DNA of 64,000 nt from Aeolococcus sp050734155 (lineage in GTDB: Bacteria; Chloroflexota; Dormibacteria; Aeolococcales; Aeolococcaceae), in the NCBI GenBank assembly GCA_050734155.1, contig JBOHUD010000036.1:24130-88129 (forward strand). The letters run 5' to 3'. This document shows positions 35,610-43,743 of this stretch, piece by piece. The position numbers and the translations under genes were made by a program. A model generated the notes under the pieces. It searched no databases and was not told where the DNA came from. It worked only from the letters and a program-made list of their open reading frames with translations. Each line of letters begins with the position of its first letter. The stretch's first letter is position 1.

Positions 35610-36170
35610 TCAGGTCGTGACCCGGTGGTGGAGGTGGACCACACCGTTGCGGAAACGGCGCTCGTCCAGCAGCTCCAGCTCGACGCGGACGTCGCTGGGG
35701 AGGGAGTGCGTGCCCCCTCCCACCACGATGGGCGCGAGGAAGAGGTGATACTCGTCGACCAACCCGGCCCTGATCGCCTGGGCGGCGAGGTTCGCACCGC
35801 CGATGCTGATGTCACGGCCCGCTGTCGCCTTCATCTGCCGGACCGCCGCAGGGTCGAAGTCTCCCTCAATCCGCGTCCTGGCGCTCGACACCGTCGGCAG
35901 CGTCGTGGAGTACACGATCTTGTCGGCCGCCTGCCAGAGCTGCGCGAAATCCTGCGCGAACAGCGGCTGATCGGCGACCGTGTGCGCGGTCTCCCAGAAG
36001 ACCATCACCTCGTACATCCGCCGTCCGTAGAGGTAGGTGCCTACCGACCGCTCGAGATCGTTGACGTAGCGGTGCACCTCCTCGTCGGGCTCAGCCCAAT
36101 CGAAGTTGCCGTCCTCGTCTGCGATGTAGCCATCGAGCGACGTGATCGCCGAGTAGATCAGCTTGGCCAT
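35610..36170 (-). CDS. Dihydrofolate reductase/RibD C-terminal family protein
   Basis: 186 residues: AKLIYSAITSLDGYIADEDGNFDWAEPDEEVHRYVND, TYLYGRRMYEVMVFWE, KIVYSTTLPTV, DISIGGANLAAQAIRAGLVDEYHLFLAPIVVGGGTHS. This is the RibD-C/DHFR-like reductase family common in Actinobacteria (YwjB/YyaP type). NADPH binding is likely; the substrate is not known. The 145 bases between its end and the DapB-like gene hold nothing I can support. Confidence 0.85.
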   Translation of the reverse strand: MAKLIYSAITSLDGYIADEDGNFDWAEPDEEVHRYVNDLERSVGTYLYGRRMYEVMVFWETAHTVADQPLFAQDFAQLWQAADKIVYSTTLPTVSSARTRIEGDFDPAAVRQMKATAGRDISIGGANLAAQAIRAGLVDEYHLFLAPIVVGGGTHSLPSDVRVELELLDERRFRNGVVHLHHRVTT

Positions 36171-36279
36171 GAACCTTCAGTCCCCAGGTTGTCGGTGCAG
36201 CGCCACGACATTGTCTGATGGCGCCATGGACTCTGTCAGCGATTTCAGCGTGCCCGGCTTTCCGTCCAGGTGAGTGGTT

Positions 36280-36660
36280 TCATCGGGGACGGCATACTGT
36301 GAAATATACAGCTGACTGGTGGTGTGGCAGTATGCTCAATCGGCTGCGTGCATCACGGCACCCGCCCGCCGAAGAACACCCGCCGCCAACGTCGTTGTCG
36401 CCGATCATGACCACCAGGCCGGGCCCCATGATCGCCAGCAGCGTCACCAGCTTGCGGCGCCAGCCGCGTCGCTGCCGGGTGTCATGCTGGGCGATGGTGC
36501 CCAGCGCGCCGGTGATGTCGCCCCGGTGAGCGCTGTCGAGAACCGCGGTGGTGGCAGGGTTGCTCCGGCTCAGTCGCGAGGTGGAGCGAAGATCCGTGAT
36601 CCCAATTGGGGTCCCTCCTCTTAATCGCCCGCGCGCGGCGGTGAGCGTGCTGATCCGCAA
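36280..36660 (-). pseudogene. 5' remnant of an Nramp-family metal transporter
   Basis: From about 36,660 the frame encodes a soluble N-terminus (VLDSAHRGDITGALGTIAQH, DTRQRRGWRRKLVTLLAIMG) and the beginning of the first helix, PGLVVMIGDNDVGGG. The GDND motif with its Gly run matches Nramp-type transporters, especially the group with an N-terminal GALGTI-type segment (NMgT-like, from memory). Homology ends at about 36,385 and the frame stops at 36,280; about 350 residues are missing. Not functional as a transporter. Confidence 0.6.
36292..36335. repeat. Inverted repeat in AT-richer DNA
   Basis: GCATACTG at 36292-36299 is repeated in inverted form at 36328-36335 (CAGTATGC), enclosing 28 bases. 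It sits inside the 3' part of the Nramp remnant, in a stretch with more A and T than its surroundings. It could be a scar of the event that truncated the gene. Confidence 0.35.
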
Positions 36661-36960
36661 ACGCTCGGAGGTCAGCTCCCGATCAGGAGGCGCCCACGGA
36701 CGTGCGCGAAGGTGTCGGCCGCCGGCAACTACTGCCTGGCTCCATGGCTACCTCCGTGCTGCCCACCGCTCCGCGGAGCGGTGGCTCGATCCACACAGCG
36801 CACCTGCGTCCTGGCTGTGAGCGCAAGGGTACCCGCTCGGCGGCGAATCGGTCTACGCGCTGTGCTCCTTTGCCGCGGGCTGGTCACATCGGCTCCCAAA
36901 CCGTGAGAGGATCGCGCCCATGCTCCCGCCGGCCACCGCTGCCCCCGCGCGTGCGCGGCC
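36661..36960 (-). promoter_or_regulatory. Structured region upstream of the Nramp remnant
   Basis: No gene seen. On the minus strand CGGAGGTAGC (36747-36756) can pair with GCTGACCTCCG (36666-36676) to close a stem around a region rich in small hairpins, and just upstream lies a perfect 22-base palindrome (36763-36784, arms CCACCGCTCCG). Metal-transporter genes are often preceded by metal-sensing RNA leaders (M-box, yybP-ykoY), but I cannot match the conserved bases of either. Confidence 0.3.
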
Positions 36961-37584
36961 TTGAACGCACGCACCCGGCTGCTCATCAGCGTGATCATCG
37001 GGCTGCTTGCGTTCGTTCCCGCCATCCTGTTCACCCCATGGCAGGTGGCGGAGCTGTTCGGCTGGGACGTGGCGGCCACGTTCTTTGTCAGCTCGGTGTT
37101 CGTCGCCGCGCGGGGCCGGACCCCGGCCCAGACCGAGGCCATGGCGACGCGGGAGGATGACTCGCGGGTGGCTGCCGATGCCATCCTCATCGGGGCCAGC
37201 CTGGCCAGCCTGGTCGGAGTGGTGCTCGCCCTTCTCGAGGCCGGCCATCAGACCGAGCCCTCCCACAGCCTGATCACCGCTCTCGCCTTTCTCAGCGTGG
37301 TGCTGTCCTGGTCATCGGTCCACACCGTCTTCACCCTCCGCTACGCCAGGCTCTACTACGCGGCGGGAGGTGGGATCGACTGGCACTCCCACGACCGCCC
37401 CGACTTCGGTGACTTCGCCTACGTGGCGCTGACCCTGGGCATGACCTTCCAGGTCTCCGACACGGACATCAACACCAAGCCGATTCGCAAGGCCGCTCTG
37501 CGCCATGCACTGCTGTCGTACCTCTTCGGGGTGGTGATCCTGGCCACCACCATCAACGTCGTGGCCGGACTTCTGGCCAAGTAG
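36961..37584 (+). CDS. DUF1345 family membrane protein
   Basis: 207 residues from TTG at 36961. Five hydrophobic segments, with the family landmarks LISVIIGLLAFVPAILFTPWQVAELFGWDVAA, LSWSSVHTVFTLRYARLYY, DRPDFGDFAYVALTLGMTFQVSDTDI and SYLFGVVILATTINVVAGL. Function of the family is unknown. The gene converges on the MarR gene with a 20-base gap. Confidence 0.85.
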   Translation: MNARTRLLISVIIGLLAFVPAILFTPWQVAELFGWDVAATFFVSSVFVAARGRTPAQTEAMATREDDSRVAADAILIGASLASLVGVVLALLEAGHQTEPSHSLITALAFLSVVLSWSSVHTVFTLRYARLYYAAGGGIDWHSHDRPDFGDFAYVALTLGMTFQVSDTDINTKPIRKAALRHALLSYLFGVVILATTINVVAGLLAK

Positions 37585-37604
37585 CCGCCTCATGGCGGGC
37601 GCCC

Positions 37605-38036
37605 TCAACCGGCGTCGAGCGCATCCGCGCAGCGCTCCAGCACGGCCAGGAGGCGGCGGCGCTCGGCCATCGAGAAGCCGCGCATCATGCGCCGCTCGAC
37701 GCCGGTGCTGATGGCGGTGCAGCGGGTGACCACCCGGCGGCCGGCGGGGGTGAGATGCACTGTGAGGATGCGCCCGTGCGAGCTGTGACGGCGGCGCTCG
37801 ACCAGTCCCCGCTCCATCAGGCTGGAGACGAGGTGGGTCATCGTCTGGGCGGTGACGGACACCCGCCGCGACAGCTCGGCCGAGGAGATCCCATCCTCCT
37901 CCTCGAGGTCGATGAGGGCATTGGCCAGGGGCAGCGACATCCCCAGCGGCGCGAGCTCCGCCTCGGCGGCGATCCGGAAAGCCTGCATGGTGCGGCGCAA
38001 GGCGCGTCCGATCGGCGCCCTCGGTGGGCTGGACAT
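37605..38036 (-). CDS. MarR-family transcriptional regulator
   Basis: 143 residues. Winged HTH: SSAELSRRVSVTAQTMTHLVSSLMERGLVERRRHSSHGRILTVHLTPAGRRVV, with a helical dimer region on each side. AGGAGG lies 8 bases before ATG. Several inverted repeats built from TATCAG/CTGATA cover the ATG and the 60-base divergent region, so it very likely represses itself and the two divergent genes. Ligand unknown. Confidence 0.88.
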   Translation of the reverse strand: MSSPPRAPIGRALRRTMQAFRIAAEAELAPLGMSLPLANALIDLEEEDGISSAELSRRVSVTAQTMTHLVSSLMERGLVERRRHSSHGRILTVHLTPAGRRVVTRCTAISTGVERRMMRGFSMAERRRLLAVLERCADALDAG

Positions 38037-38077
38037 AGTATCAGCCTCCTGATATTATTATCAGTAATCTGATACTA
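38036..38077. promoter_or_regulatory. Multiple MarR operators in the divergent region
   Basis: TAGTATCAG (38036-38044) and its inverse CTGATACTA (38069-38077) have 9-base arms. Between them lie CTGATA-N4-TATCAG (38049-38064) and ATCAG-TAAT-CTGAT (38060-38073). The AT-rich block stands out from the surrounding GC-rich DNA. The first arm touches the marR start codon and the others lie where the divergent promoter should be. Confidence 0.65.
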
Positions 38078-38094
38078 CAACAGAAGGAGGCGTG

Positions 38095-38409
38095 ATGACC
38101 CACCATGACCAGACCTCTGAGTCGGCGGAGCCGGAGCAGGGCCGTCCAGCCGTGATGACCACGCAGGCAGCACCCGCGGGCGAGCCGCCCACGGCGGTGA
38201 TGGTGTCGCAGGCATCGGCCGTCCCGGCAGCGCCCAAGCCCGTGATGGAGTCCCGCATGACGGCGGGGGGTGCAGCGCCCGAGCCCGTCATGGAATCCCG
38301 GGAGTCGCCCGCACCCGGGGAGCCACCGGTGATGCAGTCACGCGCGCGGGCCGTCGACGCCACACCACGACCCGTGATGGAGCCCCGCCCGGCGTCCGAC
38401 AGCCGATGA
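38095..38409 (+). CDS. Small repeat protein built from six Val-Met motifs, unknown
   Basis: 104 residues from ATG at 38095 (GTG at 38092 is possible); AGGAGG lies upstream. Six copies of a short motif occur at intervals of 14-18 residues: RPAVMTTQA, PTAVMVSQA, PKPVMESRM, PEPVMESRE, PPVMQSRAR, RPVMEPRP. Linkers are Ala/Pro/Gly/Glu rich, so the chain is probably unfolded. No signal peptide or membrane helix. It could display repeated binding motifs for a partner or be a precursor cut at the Arg residues; both are speculation. It is the first gene after the MarR operators, with the helical protein gene 10 bases downstream. Confidence 0.7.
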   Translation: MTHHDQTSESAEPEQGRPAVMTTQAAPAGEPPTAVMVSQASAVPAAPKPVMESRMTAGGAAPEPVMESRESPAPGEPPVMQSRARAVDATPRPVMEPRPASDSR

Positions 38410-38419
38410 GGCGCGGCGC

Positions 38420-39160
38420 ATGAGCGTTGATCCGTTCAGCGACGCGCGGGCGGCGGCTCTGATCGCCAACCAGGTTGCCCGCGACGTCATGCGCCATCTC
38501 GAGGAGGCCACTCCCCCGGGCGTCGCCGCCAACATGGCAGTCGTCGAAGCGGTGAGCGCAACCTTCCCGCAGCATCCTCTCCACACGGCCGTCCGCGACC
38601 TCGCCGTCGCCACCCTGGCCTCGAGTCGCGCCGCCCTGTCGGCCTCCCAGACCGATGTGCCCGAGCACGCCCGCGCCGTCGGCGAGGCCGCCAGGTCCGC
38701 CGCACGAACCCTCTCCCTGGCGGAGGTCGTGGCCGGCTCCACCCAGCTGCGCGGCCAGGCGGAGGAGCGCGCCCGGGTCGCCCATGCGGCGTCGCTGACC
38801 GCGTTCGCGGCGGCCGATCTGCTGCGCGGGCAGCCCGGGCTCCCGGCGCGCTCGGCGTCGCCCATCCGCTTTCCGGCCTCGTGGCGACGCGTGATCGAGA
38901 TCCTCGGTTCGGCCATCGACGTCTGTCGCATCCAGTGGCGCGGTGAGCAGAGCGAGCGCCTCATCGACGCGGCGGTGGCCGCTCGCGATGGCGCCGGCGC
39001 AGCCTGCCGCGCCTACGACAGGGCGGCGAGGGTCAGCGGATCAGCGCCTGCCCTGTGCCGGTTCGTGCGTCTCGCCGCTCTGTCCGCCGCCTACGCGGGC
39101 TGCGCCGCTGTGATCCCGCTGCGCTCGCCCAGCCCGCACGGCGGTGTCGCCACTGAATAG
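38420..39160 (+). CDS. Alanine-rich helical protein, unknown
   Basis: 246 residues, about a quarter Ala. Predominantly helical by composition: FSDARAAALIANQVARDVMRHLEEA, NMAVVEAVSATF, AVRDLAVATLASSRAALSASQ, EHARAVGEAARSAARTLSLAEVV, RARVAHAASLTAFAAADLL, then a second block RRVIEILGSAIDVCRIQWRG, QSERLIDAAVAARDGAG. A Cys pair lies near the C-terminus. No membrane helix. It follows the repeat protein gene by 10 bases and is almost certainly in the same MarR-controlled operon. No family recognised. Confidence 0.75.
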   Translation: MSVDPFSDARAAALIANQVARDVMRHLEEATPPGVAANMAVVEAVSATFPQHPLHTAVRDLAVATLASSRAALSASQTDVPEHARAVGEAARSAARTLSLAEVVAGSTQLRGQAEERARVAHAASLTAFAAADLLRGQPGLPARSASPIRFPASWRRVIEILGSAIDVCRIQWRGEQSERLIDAAVAARDGAGAACRAYDRAARVSGSAPALCRFVRLAALSAAYAGCAAVIPLRSPSPHGGVATE

Positions 39161-39161
39161 C

Positions 39162-39181
39162 CTGACCGCCGGCCAGGTCAG
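39162..39181. terminator. Weak hairpin between convergent genes
   Basis: CTGACC (39162-39167) and GGTCAG (39176-39181) can pair with an eight-base loop. It lies between the stops of the convergent helical protein and propeller protein genes. The stem is short and no T-run follows. Confidence 0.3.
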
Positions 39182-40722
39182 CGGTGATGCGAGACGGTGA
39201 AGCAGGCGCTCTGCTGCTTGGTCTCGTAGTTGAGGGTGGGCTCGGTGGTGTTGGTCGACGCGCTCCTGGGGTTGCCGGCGAAGGTGAAGAACATGCAGCC
39301 GTCGCTGTCGACCGCCGCAGAGGTGAAGTCGAGCAGGCTGCGGTCGTTCCCCGTCCCCGGGACGCCGCTGCCGCAGAGGATCCCCGAGGTGCAGATGTCA
39401 CCGTAGTGGTAGGTGTTGCTCACCGTCCCGGCGGCCGCCGCCATGTCGGTGAACCTGAAGCCGGTACTGGAGCTGAGCGCGTTGGTCGACTCGGCGACGG
39501 TGTACGTCCAGGCGCCGGCGGAGCTGTTGGGATCCGTGGTGCCGTTGATGGTTCGGAAGTAGCCGATCGCCAGCTGGCCGGCGCTGAGCCCCGCCGCCGC
39601 GGCGGGGAGCACGTGGGCACCGACGTCGCTGGTGAGCTTGCGGTACGGGCTCCATGAGCTGCCGCGGTCGGTCGAGGTGAAGAGGAAGATGTCGGCAGTC
39701 CTGGCGAACGGTGTGGTGCCGATGTACCCGGCCGCGACCGCGTAGAGGTTGCCGGCCGGGTCGATGACCAGGTCGTTGAAGATGTCCCCGAACTGCACGG
39801 TGTTGGCGGGATGGGTGGCGGCACCGTCGAAGATGGTGTGGTCGGTGAACGTGGCGCACCTGTCGTTCGACACCGCCAGGTATGCCTGGCTGAAGGTGCC
39901 GGAGCTCTGCCCGGCGGCGATGGCCGCGGCGTTCTCCGCCTGGGTGGTGGTGGTGAAGAGCACGTAGACGTTGCCGGCGGAGTCGACGACCGGCTTGGAC
40001 ACCAGGGTGCCCCCGGTGATGTCGGTGGGCACGTTGGCCTCGATCGTCGGGTCGGTCACGATCGGCCCGCACGGCGTGACGAACTGGTCGGCGCCGCCGT
40101 CGGTGGTGGTCCACATGCGCGGTTGCGCGGAGACGAACTCGTGGTCGGTGATGTAGGCGCGTCCGTTGCGATCAGCGGTGAGCCACTGCCGGTCGGAGGA
40201 CGGCGTGGTCTCGCCCAGGACGGTCTTCTGGCAGTGCGTCGGGTCGGGGACGGGCCCGATGGCGTTGAAGCTGTTGCCATGGTCGGTGCTGAAGCAAACC
40301 GTGGAATGGGTCGCCGCCAGGTCGGCGATGTAGATGCGCCCGGCGTACGGGCTGCCGTCGTTGGGGTTGAAGGCGATGTCCTCGTCGCCGCCACCGCTGG
40401 CCCCGCCGTAGATGGTGGCCGTGTTGTTCGTGTAGCTGGGGGCGCTCCCGAACTGGGCGCCGTGGTTGTGGGAGACCCAGTAGGCGCCCTGGCCGCCGGG
40501 CACGCCCTGGGGGCCGCCGATGAGCACGTTGCCGAGGCCGTCGGTGGCCACGCTGGGCTCACCCCCCACGGCCCCGGCCAGTCCCACCGGGGTGCTGAAG
40601 GTGGCGGTGGGATGCCCGTGCCGGGCAGCCGTGGTTGGACCTGCCTGGGCGAGCGTGGCGGAGCCCAGCGCCAGCGCGCCGGCGGCGACGAGAGCGAGCT
40701 GATACCGATGGTGATGAGCCAT
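39178..40722 (-). CDS. Secreted sialidase-like beta-propeller (BNR repeat) protein
   Basis: 514 residues. Signal peptide LALVAAGALALGSATLAQAG with cleavage after AQA. Asp-box-like repeats run through the chain: VCFSTDHGNSFNAIG, MWTTTDGGADQFV, LAVSNDRCATFTDH, LFTSTDRGSSWSPYRKL. A blade pattern like DGLGNVLIGG and DSAGNVYVLF alternates. Catalytic sialidase residues (Arg triad, Tyr/Glu) cannot be assigned, so a binding protein is as likely as an enzyme. GAGG lies 5 bases before ATG. Confidence 0.8.
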   Translation of the reverse strand: MAHHHRYQLALVAAGALALGSATLAQAGPTTAARHGHPTATFSTPVGLAGAVGGEPSVATDGLGNVLIGGPQGVPGGQGAYWVSHNHGAQFGSAPSYTNNTATIYGGASGGGDEDIAFNPNDGSPYAGRIYIADLAATHSTVCFSTDHGNSFNAIGPVPDPTHCQKTVLGETTPSSDRQWLTADRNGRAYITDHEFVSAQPRMWTTTDGGADQFVTPCGPIVTDPTIEANVPTDITGGTLVSKPVVDSAGNVYVLFTTTTQAENAAAIAAGQSSGTFSQAYLAVSNDRCATFTDHTIFDGAATHPANTVQFGDIFNDLVIDPAGNLYAVAAGYIGTTPFARTADIFLFTSTDRGSSWSPYRKLTSDVGAHVLPAAAAGLSAGQLAIGYFRTINGTTDPNSSAGAWTYTVAESTNALSSSTGFRFTDMAAAAGTVSNTYHYGDICTSGILCGSGVPGTGNDRSLLDFTSAAVDSDGCMFFTFAGNPRSASTNTTEPTLNYETKQQSACFTVSHHR

Positions 40723-40747
40723 GACGTCCTCTTACGCTGATGCCAGA

Positions 40748-40761
40748 AGGGGAGCTCCCCT
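40748..40761. repeat. Perfect 14-base palindrome in a divergent promoter region
   Basis: AGGGGAGCTCCCCT lies 26 bases upstream of the propeller gene start and 158 bases before the ABC gene start. It could be an operator for one or both. The rest of the 196-base region shows no clear -10 or other signal. Confidence 0.35.
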
Positions 40762-40918
40762 GCCCATTCCAACGTCGGCGGGCCGGGTTTCTTGCGAAGC
40801 CGTCTGCGCGGTCGACGCCGGCGCCCGGCGCCCTCGGCGCGGATCAGCCACGGAGCGCGGCTGCCTCGCTCCACGAGCGAGACGGTGTTCGCGAGGGGCG
40901 CTGCGCTTTGATTGCCGG

Positions 40919-41632
40919 GTGACCCAGGCTGCACTTCCGCCACCGCCTCCCCCCGACGCCGGAGTCGCCGTCAGCGCCCGTGGGCTGGTCCACTCCTACG
41001 GGGGCGGCAGACGCGAGCTGCCGGTGCTGCGCGGCATCGACCTCGACATCGCCGCCGGCAGCCATGTCGCCCTGCAGGGACCGTCGGGGGCCGGCAAGAG
41101 CACCCTGCTCAGCCTGCTCGGCGGTCTCGAGCCGCCGCGAGGTGGGCAGCTCCATGTCGGCGACCAGGACCTCCGCGCCATGCGCGGCGCTGCGCTGGCC
41201 GCCTACCGGCGGATGGTCGTGGGATTCGTCTTCCAGCACTTCGGCCTGGTCGACGTGCTCGATGCCCGCGAGAACGTGATGCTGGCCATGAGCCTCTCCG
41301 GGGTGCCCATGGCGGCGCGCCGCCGCCGCGCCGACCACGTCCTCGGGTCCGTCGGCCTCACGGGGAGGGCGGCTCATCGTCCCGCCCAGCTCAGCGGTGG
41401 CGAACGCCAGCGCGTGGCCATCGCGCGCGCCATCGTCAACCGGCCCAGGCTGGTCCTCGCCGACGAGCCCACCGGCAACCTCGACGACGAAGCCGCCGTG
41501 CTCATCCTCGACCTGCTCGACGCCGTGTGCCGGGAGAGTGGCTGCACCCTGGTGGTGGTGACCCACAGCGAGCTCGTGGCCGGCCGGGCCCAGCGCCGGC
41601 TGCAACTGCGTGACGGGGTCGTGCAGGCGTGA
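40919..41632 (+). CDS. ABC transporter ATP-binding protein, LolD/MacB type
   Basis: 237 residues from GTG at 40919. Walker A GPSGAGKSTLLSLLGGLEPP, Q-loop VGFVFQHFGLVDVLDARENVMLA, signature LSGGERQRVAIARAIVNRP, Walker B LVLADEPTGNLDDEAA and VVVTHSELVA. This is the MacB/LolD/FtsE subclass, which pairs with FtsX-like permeases. The permease gene follows with a GTGA overlap. Confidence 0.92.
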   Translation: MTQAALPPPPPPDAGVAVSARGLVHSYGGGRRELPVLRGIDLDIAAGSHVALQGPSGAGKSTLLSLLGGLEPPRGGQLHVGDQDLRAMRGAALAAYRRMVVGFVFQHFGLVDVLDARENVMLAMSLSGVPMAARRRRADHVLGSVGLTGRAAHRPAQLSGGERQRVAIARAIVNRPRLVLADEPTGNLDDEAAVLILDLLDAVCRESGCTLVVVTHSELVAGRAQRRLQLRDGVVQA

Positions 41633-42972
41633 GCTGGCGCGACGGCATCGCCCTGGCGCTGCGCAGCGTGATGCGCAGGCCGGCCCGGACGGTGCTCACC
41701 ATCCTCGCGGTGGCGCTCGGCAGCGGTCTGCTGGTGGCGCTGGTGGCGATCGCCCAGGTGGCCGACACCCAGGTGATCAGCCAGCTCGGCAAGGGTGGTC
41801 CGGCGAGCGCGATCACAGTCCTCCCCGCCGCCGCCACGGGTGCCCAGCTGGGCAGCGACTCCGCGCAGGCGGGCCGGCTTGCCCCGATCACCGACTCCGC
41901 GGTGAACGCGCTCAGGCGGGCGCCGGCCGTCACCTCCATCCAGACGGTGGTCAGCCAGACCGTCTTCGTGGTGCCGCCACCGCGGGGTGGATCGATCCCG
42001 ACCTTCGCCGGCGAGGATCCCGATCGCCACCTGCCCCGGCCGTTCTCCGACAACCTCCTCGGCGTCGACCTCAGGGCTGCCAACCAGCTGCCCATCACCC
42101 TGCTCGCCGGCCGCCTCCCCGCGGTGCAGTCGACGTCCGAGGTGGCGGTGACCGCGGGCTACCTCGATCACCTCCACCTCGACGCCGCCCATCCCGAGCG
42201 GGTCCTGGGCACGGTGGTAGAGCTGGGGGCGCCGCAGGTCGTCGACGCCAGCCAGGGCGTGGTGCGCTCGCGCTGGACGCGCGCCGCCATCACCGGCGTG
42301 GTCGCCCAGAACGCCGGCAGCGGCGACATCCTGGCCTCCCAGGCGCTGGTGTCGACCGATCGCGCCTGGCAGCTCGACGGCGTCGACGGCACCAGCATCG
42401 GGCTGGGGCTGCCCCAGTCGCCGTACTCCGGCCTCATCGTGGTGGCCGACTCCCTGGCCGACGTCCACCAGGTCCGCGCCGAGATCACCACCCTCGGCTT
42501 CGCCAACAGCGCCCCCGAGCACCTGGTGGCCTCGACCCAGCGCTATCTCCACGTCGTCGACATCGTGCTCGGCGCCATCGGCACCATCGCCCTGATCATC
42601 GCCGCCCTGGGCATCGCCAACGCCCTCCTCGCCGCCGTGCGCGAGCGCCGCCGCGAGATCGGCATCCTCAAGGCGATCGGGGCGCGCGATGGCGACATCC
42701 TCCGCTGGTTCCTCACCGAAGCCTTCGTCTGCGGCGGCATCGGGGGCATCCTGGGCACCCTCTTCGGGCTCGCCGCGGTCAGCATCACCGCGCAGATCGT
42801 CGACACCTACCTGGTGCAGCAGGGGCTGGGCAGCGTCGCGCTCGGCGGCGTCCCCGTGGCCACCGCTCTCATCGGCGTGCTCGGCTCGGTGCTGCTCTCC
42901 CTGGTCGCCGCCGCCTGGCCCGCGCTGCGCGCCGCGCGGCTGCCCGCCCGGGAGGCGGTGGGCGCGCTGTGA
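41629..42972 (+). CDS. ABC transporter permease, FtsX/MacB-like
   Basis: 447 residues. First helix in VLTILAVALGSGLLVALVAIAQV, a large extracytoplasmic domain (about 250 residues), then three helices including IGTIALIIAALGIANALLAAVRERRREIGILKAIGARDGDI and VPVATALIGVLGSVLLSLVAAAWPALRAARLPAREAV, which is the FtsX domain. Mechanotransmission rather than lumenal transport is known for MacB-type systems. With the ATPase before and the lipoprotein after, it probably handles a lipoprotein, peptide or lipid at the outer membrane face. Confidence 0.9.
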   Translation: MSWRDGIALALRSVMRRPARTVLTILAVALGSGLLVALVAIAQVADTQVISQLGKGGPASAITVLPAAATGAQLGSDSAQAGRLAPITDSAVNALRRAPAVTSIQTVVSQTVFVVPPPRGGSIPTFAGEDPDRHLPRPFSDNLLGVDLRAANQLPITLLAGRLPAVQSTSEVAVTAGYLDHLHLDAAHPERVLGTVVELGAPQVVDASQGVVRSRWTRAAITGVVAQNAGSGDILASQALVSTDRAWQLDGVDGTSIGLGLPQSPYSGLIVVADSLADVHQVRAEITTLGFANSAPEHLVASTQRYLHVVDIVLGAIGTIALIIAALGIANALLAAVRERRREIGILKAIGARDGDILRWFLTEAFVCGGIGGILGTLFGLAAVSITAQIVDTYLVQQGLGSVALGGVPVATALIGVLGSVLLSLVAAAWPALRAARLPAREAVGAL

Positions 42973-43739
42973 GCCGCGCCACCGCCCTCGGCGTCGCCCT
43001 CCTCCTGGCGCTGGCCTGCGCGGGCTGCGCCAACGGACCTCCTCCCCTGGCCACCGGTCCGTCGATTCCTCCGGGAGGCCAGGCGCTGGTCTACGCCGCC
43101 CTGGGCGCCAGTGAGACCAGCGGCGCGGGTCTCGACGACCTCGCGCTCCGCGAGCGCTACACCTGGCCGCAGCTGTTCTTCAACCGGGCCCTGCCGCGCG
43201 CCGCCACCTACTACAACTTCGGTGTTCCCGGGATCACCACGGCCGCCGCCCTGACCGACGAGGTGCCCAGGGCGCTGGCGGTGCACCCCACGGTGGTGAC
43301 CGTGTTCTTCAACATCGACGACCTCGTCAACGGCGTCGACCCGGCCACCTTCGGGAGCTACCTCGACCGCATCGTCCACGCCATGCGCCAGGGAGGCAGG
43401 GCGCGGGTGCTGGTCGGCAACGCTCCGACGATCGACTCCCTGCCCGCGTTCCGGGCCTGCCTGGGACTTGCCGCCGGCGCGGCGCAGTGCCCCCTGCCGG
43501 CCGGTGTGACCCTGCCCCCGCTGGCCGTCGTCGACGCCGCCGTGGACGCCTACGACGCGGCCATCGCCGCGGTGGTGTCCCGCCAGGGGGCCATCCTCAT
43601 CGACGTCCGCGCTCACAGCGGGGAGCTCACCGCCAACCCCGCCGACGTCGCCGCCGACGGCCTGCATCCCAGCCCGCTCGGCAACGAGGTCCTGGCGGGG
43701 CTGTTCGCGACCGCGTACGCCGCGGCGAGCGCCGGCTGA
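42969..43739 (+). CDS. SGNH/GDSL-type hydrolase lipoprotein
   Basis: 256 residues from GTG at 42969, overlapping the permease stop as GTGA. Signal peptide with lipobox LALACAGC. Block I is YAALGASETSGAG, where the usual GDS is GAS; the final block is DGLHPSPLGNEVLAG with the catalytic Asp and His. NFGVPGITT and NIDDLVNG take the place of blocks II and III. Probably an esterase or deacylase outside the membrane. Translational coupling to an FtsX-like ABC transporter suggests a shared task. Confidence 0.85.
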   Translation: MSRATALGVALLLALACAGCANGPPPLATGPSIPPGGQALVYAALGASETSGAGLDDLALRERYTWPQLFFNRALPRAATYYNFGVPGITTAAALTDEVPRALAVHPTVVTVFFNIDDLVNGVDPATFGSYLDRIVHAMRQGGRARVLVGNAPTIDSLPAFRACLGLAAGAAQCPLPAGVTLPPLAVVDAAVDAYDAAIAAVVSRQGAILIDVRAHSGELTANPADVAADGLHPSPLGNEVLAGLFATAYAAASAG

Positions 43740-43743
43740 CCGC

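Noticed and set aside
36661..36960. M-box or yybP-ykoY riboswitch
   Set aside because: A closing stem is possible, but the conserved core bases of either class were not found by eye.
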